The notes beneath the pieces were generated by a model. The model saw only the letters and a list, made by a program, of their open reading frames with translations. It was not told the DNA's origin and did not search any database. From Lachnospiraceae bacterium (GTDB taxonomy: Bacteria > Bacillota > Clostridia > Lachnospirales > Lachnospiraceae), in contig JAFTPP010000032.1 of assembly GCA_017463255.1 (NCBI GenBank), positions 372,001 to 436,000 on the forward strand: a DNA stretch of 64,000 bases, written 5' to 3'. Shown piece after piece: positions 17,007 through 26,500 of this stretch (within the stretch, counting starts at the first letter, position 1; the number at the start of each line of letters is the position of its first letter). A program made the translations under genes and the position numbers.

Positions 17007-17540
17007 TTATAATAATGAGCTTCTTACTAATCTTATTCTTACTTTTTTACCAACAAGCACACCCAATATCACGAACAAAATATCTTTCACAAGATATGGG
17101 GCACTGACTATCAAAAAAGAATCCAAAACCCCACGTCCGGAAACAATGGAAAACTGAGTTACACCACAAATATGACATAACAAAAGTCCCATTAATGACA
17201 CAATGTAAGTGAGTATTATTCTTTTGTCCTTTAATGTTAATCCGCTTAATATGGCAAGTGGAATAAATCCCCAAATAAAGCCTCCGGTCAGATGCAATAA
17301 CGCCTGCACGCCTCCTTTAAGACCGGAAAAAACAGGAACGCCCACCGCTCCTACCAGAATATAGATAACCAGTGCAATCGTAGCCCGTTTCCACCCCAAA
17401 ACAACTCCCATAAAGACTACAGCAAATGTCTGCAGGGTTAAAGGAACACCTGTAGGAAACGGAATTGACACCTGCGATATAACTGCCAATACTGCCGCGA
17501 ACATTCCGACTAACACAACTTCACGCGTCTTGTTTTGCAT
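17007..17540 (-). CDS. bioY: BioY, substrate-binding subunit of biotin ECF transporter
   Basis: 177 residues, six hydrophobic segments. It shows the BioY signature: VSIPFPTGVPLTLQTFAVVF near the N-terminus and GGFIWGFIPLA in the middle. BioY binds biotin in the membrane and uses the shared EcfAAT energy-coupling module, which is not in this window. A consensus promoter (17571-17599) lies directly upstream. No BirA-type operator or riboswitch is evident. Biotin salvage fits an auxotroph. Confidence 0.95.
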   Translation of the reverse strand: MQNKTREVVLVGMFAAVLAVISQVSIPFPTGVPLTLQTFAVVFMGVVLGWKRATIALVIYILVGAVGVPVFSGLKGGVQALLHLTGGFIWGFIPLAILSGLTLKDKRIILTYIVSLMGLLLCHICGVTQFSIVSGRGVLDSFLIVSAPYLVKDILFVILGVLVGKKVRIRLVRSSLL

Positions 17541-17570
17541 TCCCTCCTGCTCCTTTCATAACCACATTCC

Positions 17571-17599
17571 ATTATAAAATCCATGCCACTTTATGTCAA
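17571..17599 (-). promoter_or_regulatory. bioY promoter
   Basis: Minus strand: -35 TTGACA (17594-17599), 17-bp spacer, -10 TATAAT (17571-17576); consensus at all twelve positions. Confidence 0.8.
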
Positions 17600-17659
17600 A
17601 CATACACTATGCGAAAATCTTCTCTGTGGCATACCTTCTCCGGGGTCTCCCTCCTCTGT

Positions 17660-17693
17660 GGGTATTTATTCTCATCTTTTCTATTATATACCC
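17660..17693. repeat. Solitary GGGTAT-N22-ATACCC module
   Basis: GGGTAT (17660-17665), 22 nt, ATACCC (17688-17693): 34 bp, identical in form to the modules at 37948-38103 and 61057-61213. It lies in the bioY upstream region, about 60 bp beyond the -35 box. No partner modules are found at the spacings seen in the triplets. Confidence 0.6.
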
Positions 17694-17749
17694 TCTCTTC
17701 TATAATTGAATAGGAGTTAATGATTAACTTCCTTCCTCACGCATGAAGA

Positions 17750-17781
17750 AAGCATCCAATCACACAAAGGACCGGATGCTT
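17750..17781 (-). terminator. Terminator after the DHHW gene
   Basis: Minus strand: stem AAGCATCC / GGATGCTT with a roughly 14-nt loop followed by TCTTC; just past the stop at 17787. The weak T-run makes it a moderate candidate. Confidence 0.5.
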
Positions 17782-17786
17782 ATAAC

Positions 17787-18986
17787 TTATCTGATATTAA
17801 ATACCGTATTTTCTGTTGCAAAGTTCGGTATATTATAAAGAATCAATATTTCATCAAACTTGGCCATTTTCATATAATCTGTAACCTTTAGGTTAAAGAA
17901 ACGCAAGTCAAGAACATGAATTTCTTCATAATGGTTGGTTAAAAAAGGAAGCATACAGTTAGCATAGGAATCCTTTACCACTAACAATTTCTTACCATTA
18001 TCCACTTGGGTTTTAATCTCAACAAGTCCATGATTTCCCCCTTGGAACACTTCATATTCGTCCGTGGTTTCAAGCTTGCTAAAATCATACAGTGAATCCC
18101 CCCAGGCTCCCATCATGTCATAACGAACTTCAATAGGACTGGGAACGCTCTTATGAAATAGAGTAATCTCATCCGGCTTAGTGTTGATATTAATCTTGGA
18201 AGTAATGGTTCCGTAAAACTTGTCATGGACTACTTCCAGTGTATAATCAACATCTGCCGTTGAAGAAGATAAATTTACATCCGGCACATACCCGCAACTC
18301 TTTGCAAATGCCAAATAACCATAATACGCACCAAGGGTTGTCCAGTGATGGTCCGTTCTGTAATAAAGGTAAGATTCCGGTTCTCTTTCAAGTTGAAGCT
18401 TCATCTCTGATAAAACATCCACAAATGCTGCCTCATTACCATTGGCCTTTAATTCGTTATAAACTTCATCCAATAATTTTCCCTGGTCATAATCAGACAC
18501 AAAAGCCGGTAACTTATCCTTTAATACCTCATTTGCTGTCGGCACCAGCATAAGTTTCACATTGCCCTGTCCTAACACTTCTGACTGGGTTTTAATAAAA
18601 TTGTAAACTGACTTTAAATTCTTCTCTAACTGCTCTGTTTCTATTTCTTCTGCAGTGTGTGCTTCGATTAAGTAATCATCATCTGCAAAATAAACACCGT
18701 TAATTTCTTTTTTCTGCATAGCAAGCTCAGTTAAAGTCTTAACAGTAATCATTCCATCCCTCATAGGGAACTGGTCTGTAACATAATTCTCATAATCCGT
18801 CATAAACTTTCCGGAAAATATGGCATCAACGGATACCTTCGGTGCTTGCGCCAAAAACCTGTTTTCTGTTGTAGAATAAGCACGTTTCGGATAAAAAATA
18901 CTTAAAATAAACACTCCAAAGATTAACAGAAGAAATGTCACATTGATAATCTTTGACTGAAAATTCTTATTCTTTTCCATAGACAT
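17787..18986 (-). CDS. DHHW family protein (SGNH-like, alginate-acetylation partner)
   Basis: 399 residues with one N-terminal membrane anchor (IINVTFLLLIFGVFILSIF), the rest presumably extracellular. The DHHW motif is explicit (YYRTDHHWTTLGAYYGY, about residue 213), preceded by a divergent N-terminal SGNH-like block. DHHW/AlgJ-X proteins work with an MBOAT acyltransferase to transfer acetyl groups to extracellular polymers. The MBOAT gene ends five bases upstream on the same strand, so the pair is clearly an operon. The polymer modified is unknown. Confidence 0.88.
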   Translation of the reverse strand: MSMEKNKNFQSKIINVTFLLLIFGVFILSIFYPKRAYSTTENRFLAQAPKVSVDAIFSGKFMTDYENYVTDQFPMRDGMITVKTLTELAMQKKEINGVYFADDDYLIEAHTAEEIETEQLEKNLKSVYNFIKTQSEVLGQGNVKLMLVPTANEVLKDKLPAFVSDYDQGKLLDEVYNELKANGNEAAFVDVLSEMKLQLEREPESYLYYRTDHHWTTLGAYYGYLAFAKSCGYVPDVNLSSSTADVDYTLEVVHDKFYGTITSKININTKPDEITLFHKSVPSPIEVRYDMMGAWGDSLYDFSKLETTDEYEVFQGGNHGLVEIKTQVDNGKKLLVVKDSYANCMLPFLTNHYEEIHVLDLRFFNLKVTDYMKMAKFDEILILYNIPNFATENTVFNIR

Positions 18987-18991
18987 TCCTC

Positions 18992-20395
18992 CTAAAATCT
19001 AAAATATAAGAACGGGTTATAACTTGCATCCACAAGGTAAGCAACGCTTAAGAGGAAAATAACCACGATAAAAATCAGTTTTAGTATTGTAAAACGTTCT
19101 AATTTCCATTTTTTTGCAAGCCATACCGGAATGGAAGTCGATCCGATAATAAGAATCAACAGAATAACCCAATGGTTGGAAATCTGATACAAGAAGTTAT
19201 TATTTACAAAAACATTACCGTATCCGCCAAACATAGCTTTCAGGTAATGTAAACCTGATGTCAGATTATCGAAGGCAAAAATCACCCAGCTTATTAATAC
19301 TAAAAGTAATGTGTAAATATGGCTAAACACCCTTGGAATCTTTGCTAACACTTTAAGAAGGAATAATTTTTCAGCCACAAGGATAATGGCAAAATACAAT
19401 CCCCATAATCCGAAATTCCAGCTTGCGCCATGCCAGATACCGGTCAGGCACCATACAACAAAAATATTAAAAAAGTGTCTTTTGATTCCTTTTCTGTTAC
19501 CGCCGAGAGGAATATACACATATTCCCTGAACCAGGTGCCCAGTGTTACGTGCCAACGACGCCAGAACTCAGTAATACTTCTTGATTCATAAGGATGTAA
19601 GAAGTTTTCCGGAAAGTGAAATCCTAACATTCTGCCAAGACCGATTGCCATATCAGAATATCCTGAAAAATCAAAATAAATCTGGAATGCATAGCAAACA
19701 GCCCCAAGCCAAGCCGTCAATACGGACACTTCTGCCATATTTGAAGCTGAAATCGTATCCCAAAGCATACCAATGTTATTTGCCAACAATACTTTTTTTC
19801 CAAGACCGGTCATAAAGCGCATGATACCGTCAGCAAAACCGTCCTGTGTTACTTTTCTGTCCACTAACTCTTCTGCAACCGTCTGATATCTTACAATAGG
19901 TCCTGCAATTAACTGTGGGAACATGGCTACGTACGCGCCAAAGCTGATAATATTCTTCTGTGCCTTTGCCTCTCCACGGTAAATATCAATGGTATATGAC
20001 ATTGTCTGGAAAGTATAAAAAGAAATACCAATCGGTAACGGCAATTTTAATAACGGAATATCAGCTCCGAAAATACTGTTTATATTGGTTAAAATAAAAT
20101 CTGTATATTTAAAGAACCCTAACAGACAAAGATTAATAATCACTGAACTGATAACATACTTCTTTGCCTTCTTCTTATTGCCTGCTTCAATGCATTTTTC
20201 CACTCTGTTTCCATGAAAGAAATCAACAAGGGTAGAAAAAATCATAAGCACAACATAGACAGGTTCTCCCCATGCGTAAAACACAAGACTTGCCAAAAAC
20301 AAAAGTCCGTTTTTAAGCTTTTTGGGCGCTATAAAATACAGCAATAATAAAATCGGCAAAAACCTGAACATAAATAACAGACTACTAAAAACCAT
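18992..20395 (-). CDS. MBOAT family membrane O-acyltransferase (AlgI-like)
   Basis: 467 residues with about 11 hydrophobic helices. MBOAT hallmarks: FPQLIAGPIVRY near residue 160, SRSITEFWRRWHVTLGTWFREYVY in mid-protein, and the catalytic His in LTGIWHGASWNF (about residue 320). These proteins pass acyl groups across the membrane to a surface acceptor. Together with the downstream DHHW protein and the upstream DUF4358 lipoprotein it forms a surface O-acetylation cassette common in Clostridia. The acceptor (teichoic acid, exopolysaccharide or peptidoglycan) cannot be read from the sequence. Confidence 0.93.
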   Translation of the reverse strand: MVFSSLLFMFRFLPILLLLYFIAPKKLKNGLLFLASLVFYAWGEPVYVVLMIFSTLVDFFHGNRVEKCIEAGNKKKAKKYVISSVIINLCLLGFFKYTDFILTNINSIFGADIPLLKLPLPIGISFYTFQTMSYTIDIYRGEAKAQKNIISFGAYVAMFPQLIAGPIVRYQTVAEELVDRKVTQDGFADGIMRFMTGLGKKVLLANNIGMLWDTISASNMAEVSVLTAWLGAVCYAFQIYFDFSGYSDMAIGLGRMLGFHFPENFLHPYESRSITEFWRRWHVTLGTWFREYVYIPLGGNRKGIKRHFFNIFVVWCLTGIWHGASWNFGLWGLYFAIILVAEKLFLLKVLAKIPRVFSHIYTLLLVLISWVIFAFDNLTSGLHYLKAMFGGYGNVFVNNNFLYQISNHWVILLILIIGSTSIPVWLAKKWKLERFTILKLIFIVVIFLLSVAYLVDASYNPFLYFRF

Positions 20396-20417
20396 CGATT
20401 AACCCTCTCAAAATGCT

Positions 20418-20447
20418 AAGAAAAGAGGCAGTAGCGCCTCTTTTCCA
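20418..20447. terminator. Hairpin terminator between DUF4358 and MBOAT genes
   Basis: 10-bp stem GAAAAGAGGC / GCCTCTTTTC (20420-20429 with 20436-20445) with a 6-nt loop; the stem itself supplies a T-run on the minus strand. It would reduce readthrough from the DUF4358 gene into the MBOAT gene. Confidence 0.65.
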
Positions 20448-20453
20448 TTATAT

Positions 20454-21140
20454 TTATTCAAAATAACCTGCAATAATATCAAGTGCCGGCTGAAGTGCTG
20501 CAGTATAGTCTGCTAATAAACCTGCTTCATCCTGTTCCATATTTTCAATAGTACCAAGCATTACAAGGAATACATAATCGCCATAAGTTACAACCTGAGA
20601 TGCCTGAATCTTCGGAACGTTTGAAGGATACTGCATAAAGTCATTCTTTAACATATCCTGATATCCTGTAACAGCAGCTTTCAAATCTTCAAATTTACCT
20701 TCTGCAGCTTTAAATCCCCAGAAGTTATCAACATGTGCACTCATCATTGGAACATTTACAAACCCAAATTCATACATATCCGGAGTAATGCTGTATAAAC
20801 CGGAAATTGACTCTGTATCAAGTGCCATAGCGGCCAAATAACTATCACCATACTGGGTCTGAACATCTGTTAAGATACCTGTTAAAGTATCATCCATAGC
20901 AGGCATACCCGGAACTGCTTCATCAGTTGAATCATCTGCACCGTCGTCTGTTGTACCCTCATCTGTTGTACCTTCATCTGCAGTGCCTTCATCTGTTGCT
21001 GTATCATCACCTGTGTTTGTGTCTTCCTGTACTGTGTTGTCATCTGCAGGTGCTTTGTCGTCTTCTTTTTCCTTAGAACCACAACCTACTGCTAATACCA
21101 TAGCAGAAATTAATAATAAGCTAACTAATTTTTTCTTCAT
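20454..21140 (-). CDS. DUF4358 lipoprotein with acidic repeat linker
   Basis: 228 residues. Signal peptide with lipobox AVGCG (Cys about residue 20), then a low-complexity Asp/Glu/Thr linker with repeats of TDEG/ADEGT (residues 35-75), then a roughly 145-residue DUF4358 domain (SISGLYSITPDMYEFGFVN; YGDYVFLVMLG). DUF4358 proteins often sit beside MBOAT/DHHW genes, as here, hinting at a shared envelope function, but no activity is known. The acidic repeat region is prone to length variation. Confidence 0.8.
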   Translation of the reverse strand: MKKKLVSLLLISAMVLAVGCGSKEKEDDKAPADDNTVQEDTNTGDDTATDEGTADEGTTDEGTTDDGADDSTDEAVPGMPAMDDTLTGILTDVQTQYGDSYLAAMALDTESISGLYSITPDMYEFGFVNVPMMSAHVDNFWGFKAAEGKFEDLKAAVTGYQDMLKNDFMQYPSNVPKIQASQVVTYGDYVFLVMLGTIENMEQDEAGLLADYTAALQPALDIIAGYFE

Positions 21141-21160
21141 AATATTGTTCTCCTTTTTTG

Positions 21161-21601
21161 TTAAACGGAAAAACCCATGAGTGCCATTTTGGAAATAGCA
21201 ATTTCCTGAATAAATAACTGGTCCTCATTTAAGTTTCCATTTTTTACTTCTTGTTTAAATTCTTCCATGACCTTTACAAAGTCTTTTAAAGATAATACTT
21301 CATTTCTGTTATGAAGTCTACCTTTAGAATCCTTACGACCATCAATAATCGTAAATTTAATCTTGGGCTTTAACTGGGAAAAGGTCATATATCCCATGGA
21401 TTCCGGCTGCAACTTGTAAAAATGCTCTGCCAAGGTAGTGCTGCCTTCCTCCTCTTTTTTGAAATACTGCATAATGATTGCCTGAAACTTAAATGGTACA
21501 TGCTCATCCTTAAGCATTTCATCATAAGTATAGCTTGCCCCAAAATAGATTTTCATAGTATCTAACATTACATATTTAAAATCATCATTTAAAACAATCA
21601 T
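21161..21601 (-). CDS. Hypothetical protein coupled to the sigma-like gene
   Basis: 146 residues, soluble, no signal peptide and no family recognised. Notable segments are YKLQPESMGYMTFSQLKPK in the middle and FIQEIAISKMALMGFSV at the end. Its start overlaps the stop of the upstream sigma-like gene by four bases (ATGA), so the two proteins are almost certainly made together and may interact. It could be a regulator or partner of that protein, which is inference only. Confidence 0.6.
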   Translation of the reverse strand: MIVLNDDFKYVMLDTMKIYFGASYTYDEMLKDEHVPFKFQAIIMQYFKKEEEGSTTLAEHFYKLQPESMGYMTFSQLKPKIKFTIIDGRKDSKGRLHNRNEVLSLKDFVKVMEEFKQEVKNGNLNEDQLFIQEIAISKMALMGFSV

Positions 21602-22338
21602 TCTGTAACCTCAATGTATTCCATATTATTGGCTGAAATCCGGATTGCCTCCAAAACCTGTGATTTCTTAAGCCCCGTTTCAGTAACAAGCTCATCCACC
21701 GTTACCTTTCTTTGTAATGTTTCAGCCAATTCTTCCGAAGCTTTTTCAACCTTGTTAATAAGCTTCAGTACTCTTTCGTCTTTTTTCTGTTCGCCGACTT
21801 CTTCTTCAATAAACTGTTCCATGGCATCCATAATCATTTTACCAAGCATTCCGTCAGCTTCTTCTGTTTTTTCAAGGCACCCAAGCATTTCAACGCCCAT
21901 TGCAAGTGAAACGTTACCTTCACCAATCAAATCCATCATGGATACCCCCTGCCCTGCGTAGAGCTTGGCGATATCTACAACTTGAGGAAGATAAATTTCA
22001 ATCAGTCTGCTTTTTGCCTCTGCGTCTCCTGCCATTGCAGACATAATGGTTGCTTCCTTTTGTCCCTTAGTGGCTACAGGAAGTTGCCCCAATTCTTCCA
22101 AATAAGTATTCAAGTAATCAAAATCCTCTTGTGTATAATAATCTTCAGGATTCACAGGTTGTCCAATTCCTATGTGATTATCTTTCAAATACCCATGGAT
22201 TAATGCCGTCTGTTCTTCGCTTAAGGATAGCTTTGTTACAAACTCCTGTACCTGTTCTTTACTAAGCACATTTTGTTGTTCACCGGCTAATTCTTTAAGC
22301 TCACTTAATGCCTTTATAAATACGCTTTCCTGAATCAC
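21598..22338 (-). CDS. Degenerate sigma-70-like protein lacking region 4
   Basis: 246 residues. YLEELGQLPVATKGQKEATI resembles region 1.2. RLIEIYLPQVVDIAKLYAGQ, then MMDLIGEGNVSLAMGVE, is a clear region 2.1-2.2, which normally contacts core polymerase. The aromatic region 2.3-2.4 (WWIRQ type) is replaced by an acidic segment (EQFIEEEVGEQKKDER). A region 3-like helix pair follows (LQRKVTVDELVTETGLKKSQV), and the protein ends without the region 4 helix-turn-helix. It could therefore bind RNA polymerase without normal promoter recognition. Transcription-related function is inferred. Confidence 0.7.
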   Translation of the reverse strand: MIQESVFIKALSELKELAGEQQNVLSKEQVQEFVTKLSLSEEQTALIHGYLKDNHIGIGQPVNPEDYYTQEDFDYLNTYLEELGQLPVATKGQKEATIMSAMAGDAEAKSRLIEIYLPQVVDIAKLYAGQGVSMMDLIGEGNVSLAMGVEMLGCLEKTEEADGMLGKMIMDAMEQFIEEEVGEQKKDERVLKLINKVEKASEELAETLQRKVTVDELVTETGLKKSQVLEAIRISANNMEYIEVTE

Positions 22339-22352
22339 GAAACGTTCCTCCT

Positions 22353-23267
22353 TTAATTATCCCTACGGATATGTTGATGCGTAAAAAGATGATCCGCACA
22401 ATATTCGTAATTACCGTCACACTTTGAACAAAATCTGAATTCCAAATTCGGATATTCTTCTTCCGTTCTTCCGCAGATTGCGCATTTATGTCTTGTAATT
22501 TTTACTTTTCTCTCGGCAGTCTTTACCTCGCGGTGATACATACGCTGCCCCTGCGTTTGTCTTGGTCCGCGTCTTATCTTTTTCCTTGTTAACAAGAAAA
22601 CAAGAAGGAAGTTAAGCAGACTGGCTCCTACCGCAACACCCAGGGAGACACCCATTGTAAAAGTAAATCTTCCCATTGATACAACATCATATACAATGCT
22701 TATGATGTAAATTAATGCTGACCATTTTACCTTAATCGGAATAATCATCATAAGCAGAACCTGCATATCCGGGAACGAAACTGCAAGTCCTAAGAATAGT
22801 GCCATGCTGATATAATACAATGAAAAGAAATCAAAGGAATACATGCCATCAAGTGTAAAGCAAACGTTGCCAACCCATAACATTTGATTGCCGGGTGCCG
22901 TCAAGCAAATATACCCATATAACAAAAAGGCCCCAAGGATTGTAAAAAGAATACCTGCAAACACATACACGTTGAAGTAAAAGCTACCCCACGCTCTTTC
23001 AAGCAGTCTTCCTATTGAGTAAAAGCAATACATAGAAATCAACACAAAAAATATATTAGAATCCGAAGACGGTACCAGTATCCATGTGAAAATCCTCCAA
23101 ACTTCACCTTGCAATATCATATATGGATTTAAGGCAAGGTTATAAACAAATTGTGGGTTAATCATTTGTAAAAGGTACCCTGCTCCATAACAGATAATCA
23201 AATATAAGGAAAGGTTTGGAATTGCATATTTACCAAACTTACGCTCCCATTTTCCCATTGAATACAT
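22353..23267 (-). CDS. Rhomboid-like membrane protein with C-terminal zinc finger
   Basis: 304 residues, about six to seven transmembrane helices with the rhomboid N-terminal pattern (NPQFVYNLALNPYMILQGEVWRIFTW split over residues 36-62; the WR motif is typical). The catalytic GxSG Ser motif is absent: the equivalent loop reads WVGNVCFTLDG. It is therefore probably a proteolytically inactive rhomboid. The C-terminal 70 residues are basic and end in a Cys/His-rich finger (CAICGR, CSKCDGNYEYCADH, THQH). GAGGAAG precedes the ATG at 23267. Confidence 0.75.
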   Translation of the reverse strand: MYSMGKWERKFGKYAIPNLSLYLIICYGAGYLLQMINPQFVYNLALNPYMILQGEVWRIFTWILVPSSDSNIFFVLISMYCFYSIGRLLERAWGSFYFNVYVFAGILFTILGAFLLYGYICLTAPGNQMLWVGNVCFTLDGMYSFDFFSLYYISMALFLGLAVSFPDMQVLLMMIIPIKVKWSALIYIISIVYDVVSMGRFTFTMGVSLGVAVGASLLNFLLVFLLTRKKIRRGPRQTQGQRMYHREVKTAERKVKITRHKCAICGRTEEEYPNLEFRFCSKCDGNYEYCADHLFTHQHIRRDN

Positions 23268-23301
23268 TTATTCTTCCTCACTTCATACATTTCTTGTATT
23301 C

Positions 23302-23330
23302 ATTTTATCATTGCACTTTCAGATTGTAAA
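23302..23330 (-). promoter_or_regulatory. Promoter of the rhomboid-like gene
   Basis: Minus strand: -35 TTTACA (23325-23330), 17-bp spacer, -10 TAAAAT (23302-23307). It is divergent from the activase promoter roughly 70 bp away. Confidence 0.6.
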
Positions 23331-23406
23331 CAAACACTCATTTTTTGTCTAGTCACTTCATAAAAACTTAATAAATCAATCACACTTATTTCACATTGCA
23401 CTTTCA
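23309..23406 (+). repeat. Direct repeat in the divergent promoter region
   Basis: CATTGCACTTTCA occurs at 23309-23321 and again at 23394-23406, 85 bp apart. The second copy supplies the -35 box (TTGCAC) of the plus-strand promoter; the first overlaps the spacer of the minus-strand promoter. It could bind one regulator of both genes. Confidence 0.5.
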
Positions 23407-23424
23407 AAAATTTTGTCGTATAAT
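23396..23424 (+). promoter_or_regulatory. Promoter of the activase gene
   Basis: -35 TTGCAC (23396-23401), 17-bp spacer, -10 TATAAT (23419-23424); about 75 nt of leader before the ATG at 23503 (GGGAGGA site). Confidence 0.75.
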
Positions 23425-23502
23425 CTGTAATGGTGCGTTATAGACAATTATTTCTACTTATTATAAATATATTTTTGATTTTACACAGTTGGGAGGATTT
23501 TT

Positions 23503-26500
23503 ATGCAACACATGAACCATACCTTAGGAATTGATATCGGTTCAACTACAGTAAAGATTGCTGTTCTTGATAAAGACAATAATCTTTTATTCTCAGATTA
23601 CGAAAGACATTATGCCAATATCCGCGAGACCTTACAGTCTCTTTTACAAAAAGCTTATGATTCACTGGGCGATTTTACGGTACATCCAATGATTACCGGT
23701 TCCGGCGGTCTTACTCTTGCCAATCACTTAGGTGTTCCTTTTGTTCAGGAAGTAATCGCTGTATCTACTGCCCTTCAGGTCAGTGCGCCAAAAACAGACG
23801 TTGCTATCGAATTAGGTGGCGAGGATGCTAAGATTATCTATTTTGAAGGTGGTAATGTTGAGCAACGTATGAATGGTATCTGTGCAGGTGGTACAGGCTC
23901 TTTCATTGACCAGATGGCATCCTTATTGCAGACAGATGCAACCGGGTTAAATGAATATGCAAAAGATTATAAATCCCTTTACACCATTGCTGCCCGTTGC
24001 GGTGTATTTGCAAAATCGGACATTCAGCCGTTAATTAATGAAGGTGCTACCAAAGAAGACCTTGCCGCTTCTATTTTTCAGGCAGTTGTAAACCAGACAA
24101 TTTCCGGACTTGCCTGCGGTAAGCCAATCCGTGGTCACGTAGCTTTCTTAGGTGGTCCGCTTCACTTCTTATCAGAGTTAAAAGCAAGTTTTATCCGTAC
24201 TTTAAAACTTGATGATGAACATATTATTGAAACAGGACTTCCAACCCATCTCTATGCAGCCATTGGTTCTGCCATGAATGCAAAAGAGGTTTCTTTCACC
24301 ATGAAAGAAATGGTGGATAAGCTCTCTTCTGACATTAAGATGGAATTTGAAGTAGAACGTATGGAGCCACTTTTTGACAGTAATGAAGAATATGAAGAAT
24401 TCTTGGAAAGACATAACAGCAATTGTGTTAAAACAGCAGAATTAAGTACATATTCAGGAAACTGTTTCTTAGGTATCGATGCAGGAAGTACCACAACCAA
24501 AGTGGCACTTGTAGCCGAAGACGGCTCTCTTCTCTACTCTTTTTACAGTAATAACAATGGTAGCCCGTTAAAAACAGCAATCCGCTCTATCCAGGAAATC
24601 TACTCTTTGCTTCCTGATACAGCTACTATCGTGCGTTCATGCTCCACAGGTTACGGTGAAGCATTGATTAAAGCTGCCTTTTTATTAGACGACGGTGAAG
24701 TCGAAACAGTAGCCCACTATAATGCTGCTGCATTCTTTGACCCTACTGTTGATTGTATCCTTGACATCGGCGGTCAGGATATGAAATGTATTAAGATTAA
24801 AGACCAGACTGTTGACAGTGTTCAGTTAAACGAAGCATGTTCTTCAGGATGCGGTTCTTTTATTGAAACCTTTGCAAAATCACTGAATTACAGCGTACAG
24901 GACTTTGCCAAGGTGGCTTTATTTGCAAAGCATCCCATTGACTTAGGTACCCGTTGTACCGTATTCATGAATTCAAAAGTAAAACAGGCACAAAAAGAAG
25001 GTGCGGAAGTTTCCGATATTTCTGCCGGTCTTGCTTATTCTGTTATTAAAAATGCGTTGTTTAAGGTTATCAAAGTATCCGATGCTTCTTCACTTGGTAA
25101 AAACATCGTTGTACAGGGTGGAACCTTCTATAATGACGCTGTTCTGAGAAGTTTTGAAAAAATTGCAGGCTGTAAAGCTGTCAGACCTGATATTGCAGGT
25201 ATTATGGGTGCCTTCGGTGCAGCTTTAATTGCCCGTGATAATTATACAGAAGGCTATGAAACTTCTATGCTTACCATTGACCAGATCAATGCCCTTGAAT
25301 TTACAACCAGCATGGCAAAATGTAAAGGTTGTACCAATAACTGCCGTTTAACCATTAACCGTTTTTCAGGCGGTCGTCAGTTTATTTCAGGTAACCGTTG
25401 TGAACGCGGACTTGGTAAAGCAAAAAATGAAAATAATGTTCCAAACTTATTTGAGTATAAATTACATCGTTACTTCGACTATGAACCTTTAACCATTGAC
25501 GAAGCACCACGAGGTACTGTTGGTATCCCCCGTGTTCTTAACATGTATGAGAACTATCCTTTCTGGTACACCTTCTTTACAAAGTTAGGTTATCAGGTAG
25601 TTCTTTCACCAACCTCAACACATAAAACATACGAACTTGGTATTGAATCCATTCCAAGTGAATCTGAATGTTACCCGGCAAAACTTGCCCACGGACATAT
25701 TATGTGGCTCATTTATCAGAAGGTAGACTTTATCTTCTACCCTTCTCTTTTCTATGAAAGAAATGAGTTCCCGGATGCAAGCAATCATTACAACTGTCCG
25801 ATTGTAACATCTTACTCGGAAAATATTAAAAACAACGTGGAAGAAATCGAATCCGGTGAAGTGAAATTCATGAATCCTTTCATGTCTTTCCGTGACCCTG
25901 AGGTAATCAGCGAAGCTTTAATCAAAGCCTTCCCTGATATTCCTGCAAAAGAAATCAAATCAGCTGTTAACGACGCATGGAAAGAACTTGCAAATGCCCG
26001 TCTTGATATGCAAAAGAAAGGCGAAGAAGTTATTGAATATTTAGTAAATTCAGGCAAATGCGGTATCGTACTTGCAGGCCGTCCATACCATATTGACCCT
26101 GAAATCAATCATGGTATTCCTGAATTGATTAATTCCTATGACTTTGCTGTATTAACCGAGGATTCCATCTCACACCTTGTAAAACCGGAAAGACCTCTTC
26201 GTGTACAAGACCAGTGGATGTATCATTCCCGTTTATACGCAGCTGCTAACTACGTTAAATTAGTCGACAACCTTGATTTAATCCAGTTAAACTCATTTGG
26301 TTGCGGTCTTGACGCAGTTACCACCGATCAGGTAAGTGAAATCCTTACCGGTTCAGGTAAAATCTATACTTGTTTAAAAATCGATGAAGTTAACAACTTA
26401 GGTGCTGCACGTATCCGTATCCGTTCTTTAATCTCAGCCATTAAAGTTCGCGAAGCAAGACATCAGGAACGTACCATCAAGTCATCTGAATATAAGCGTG

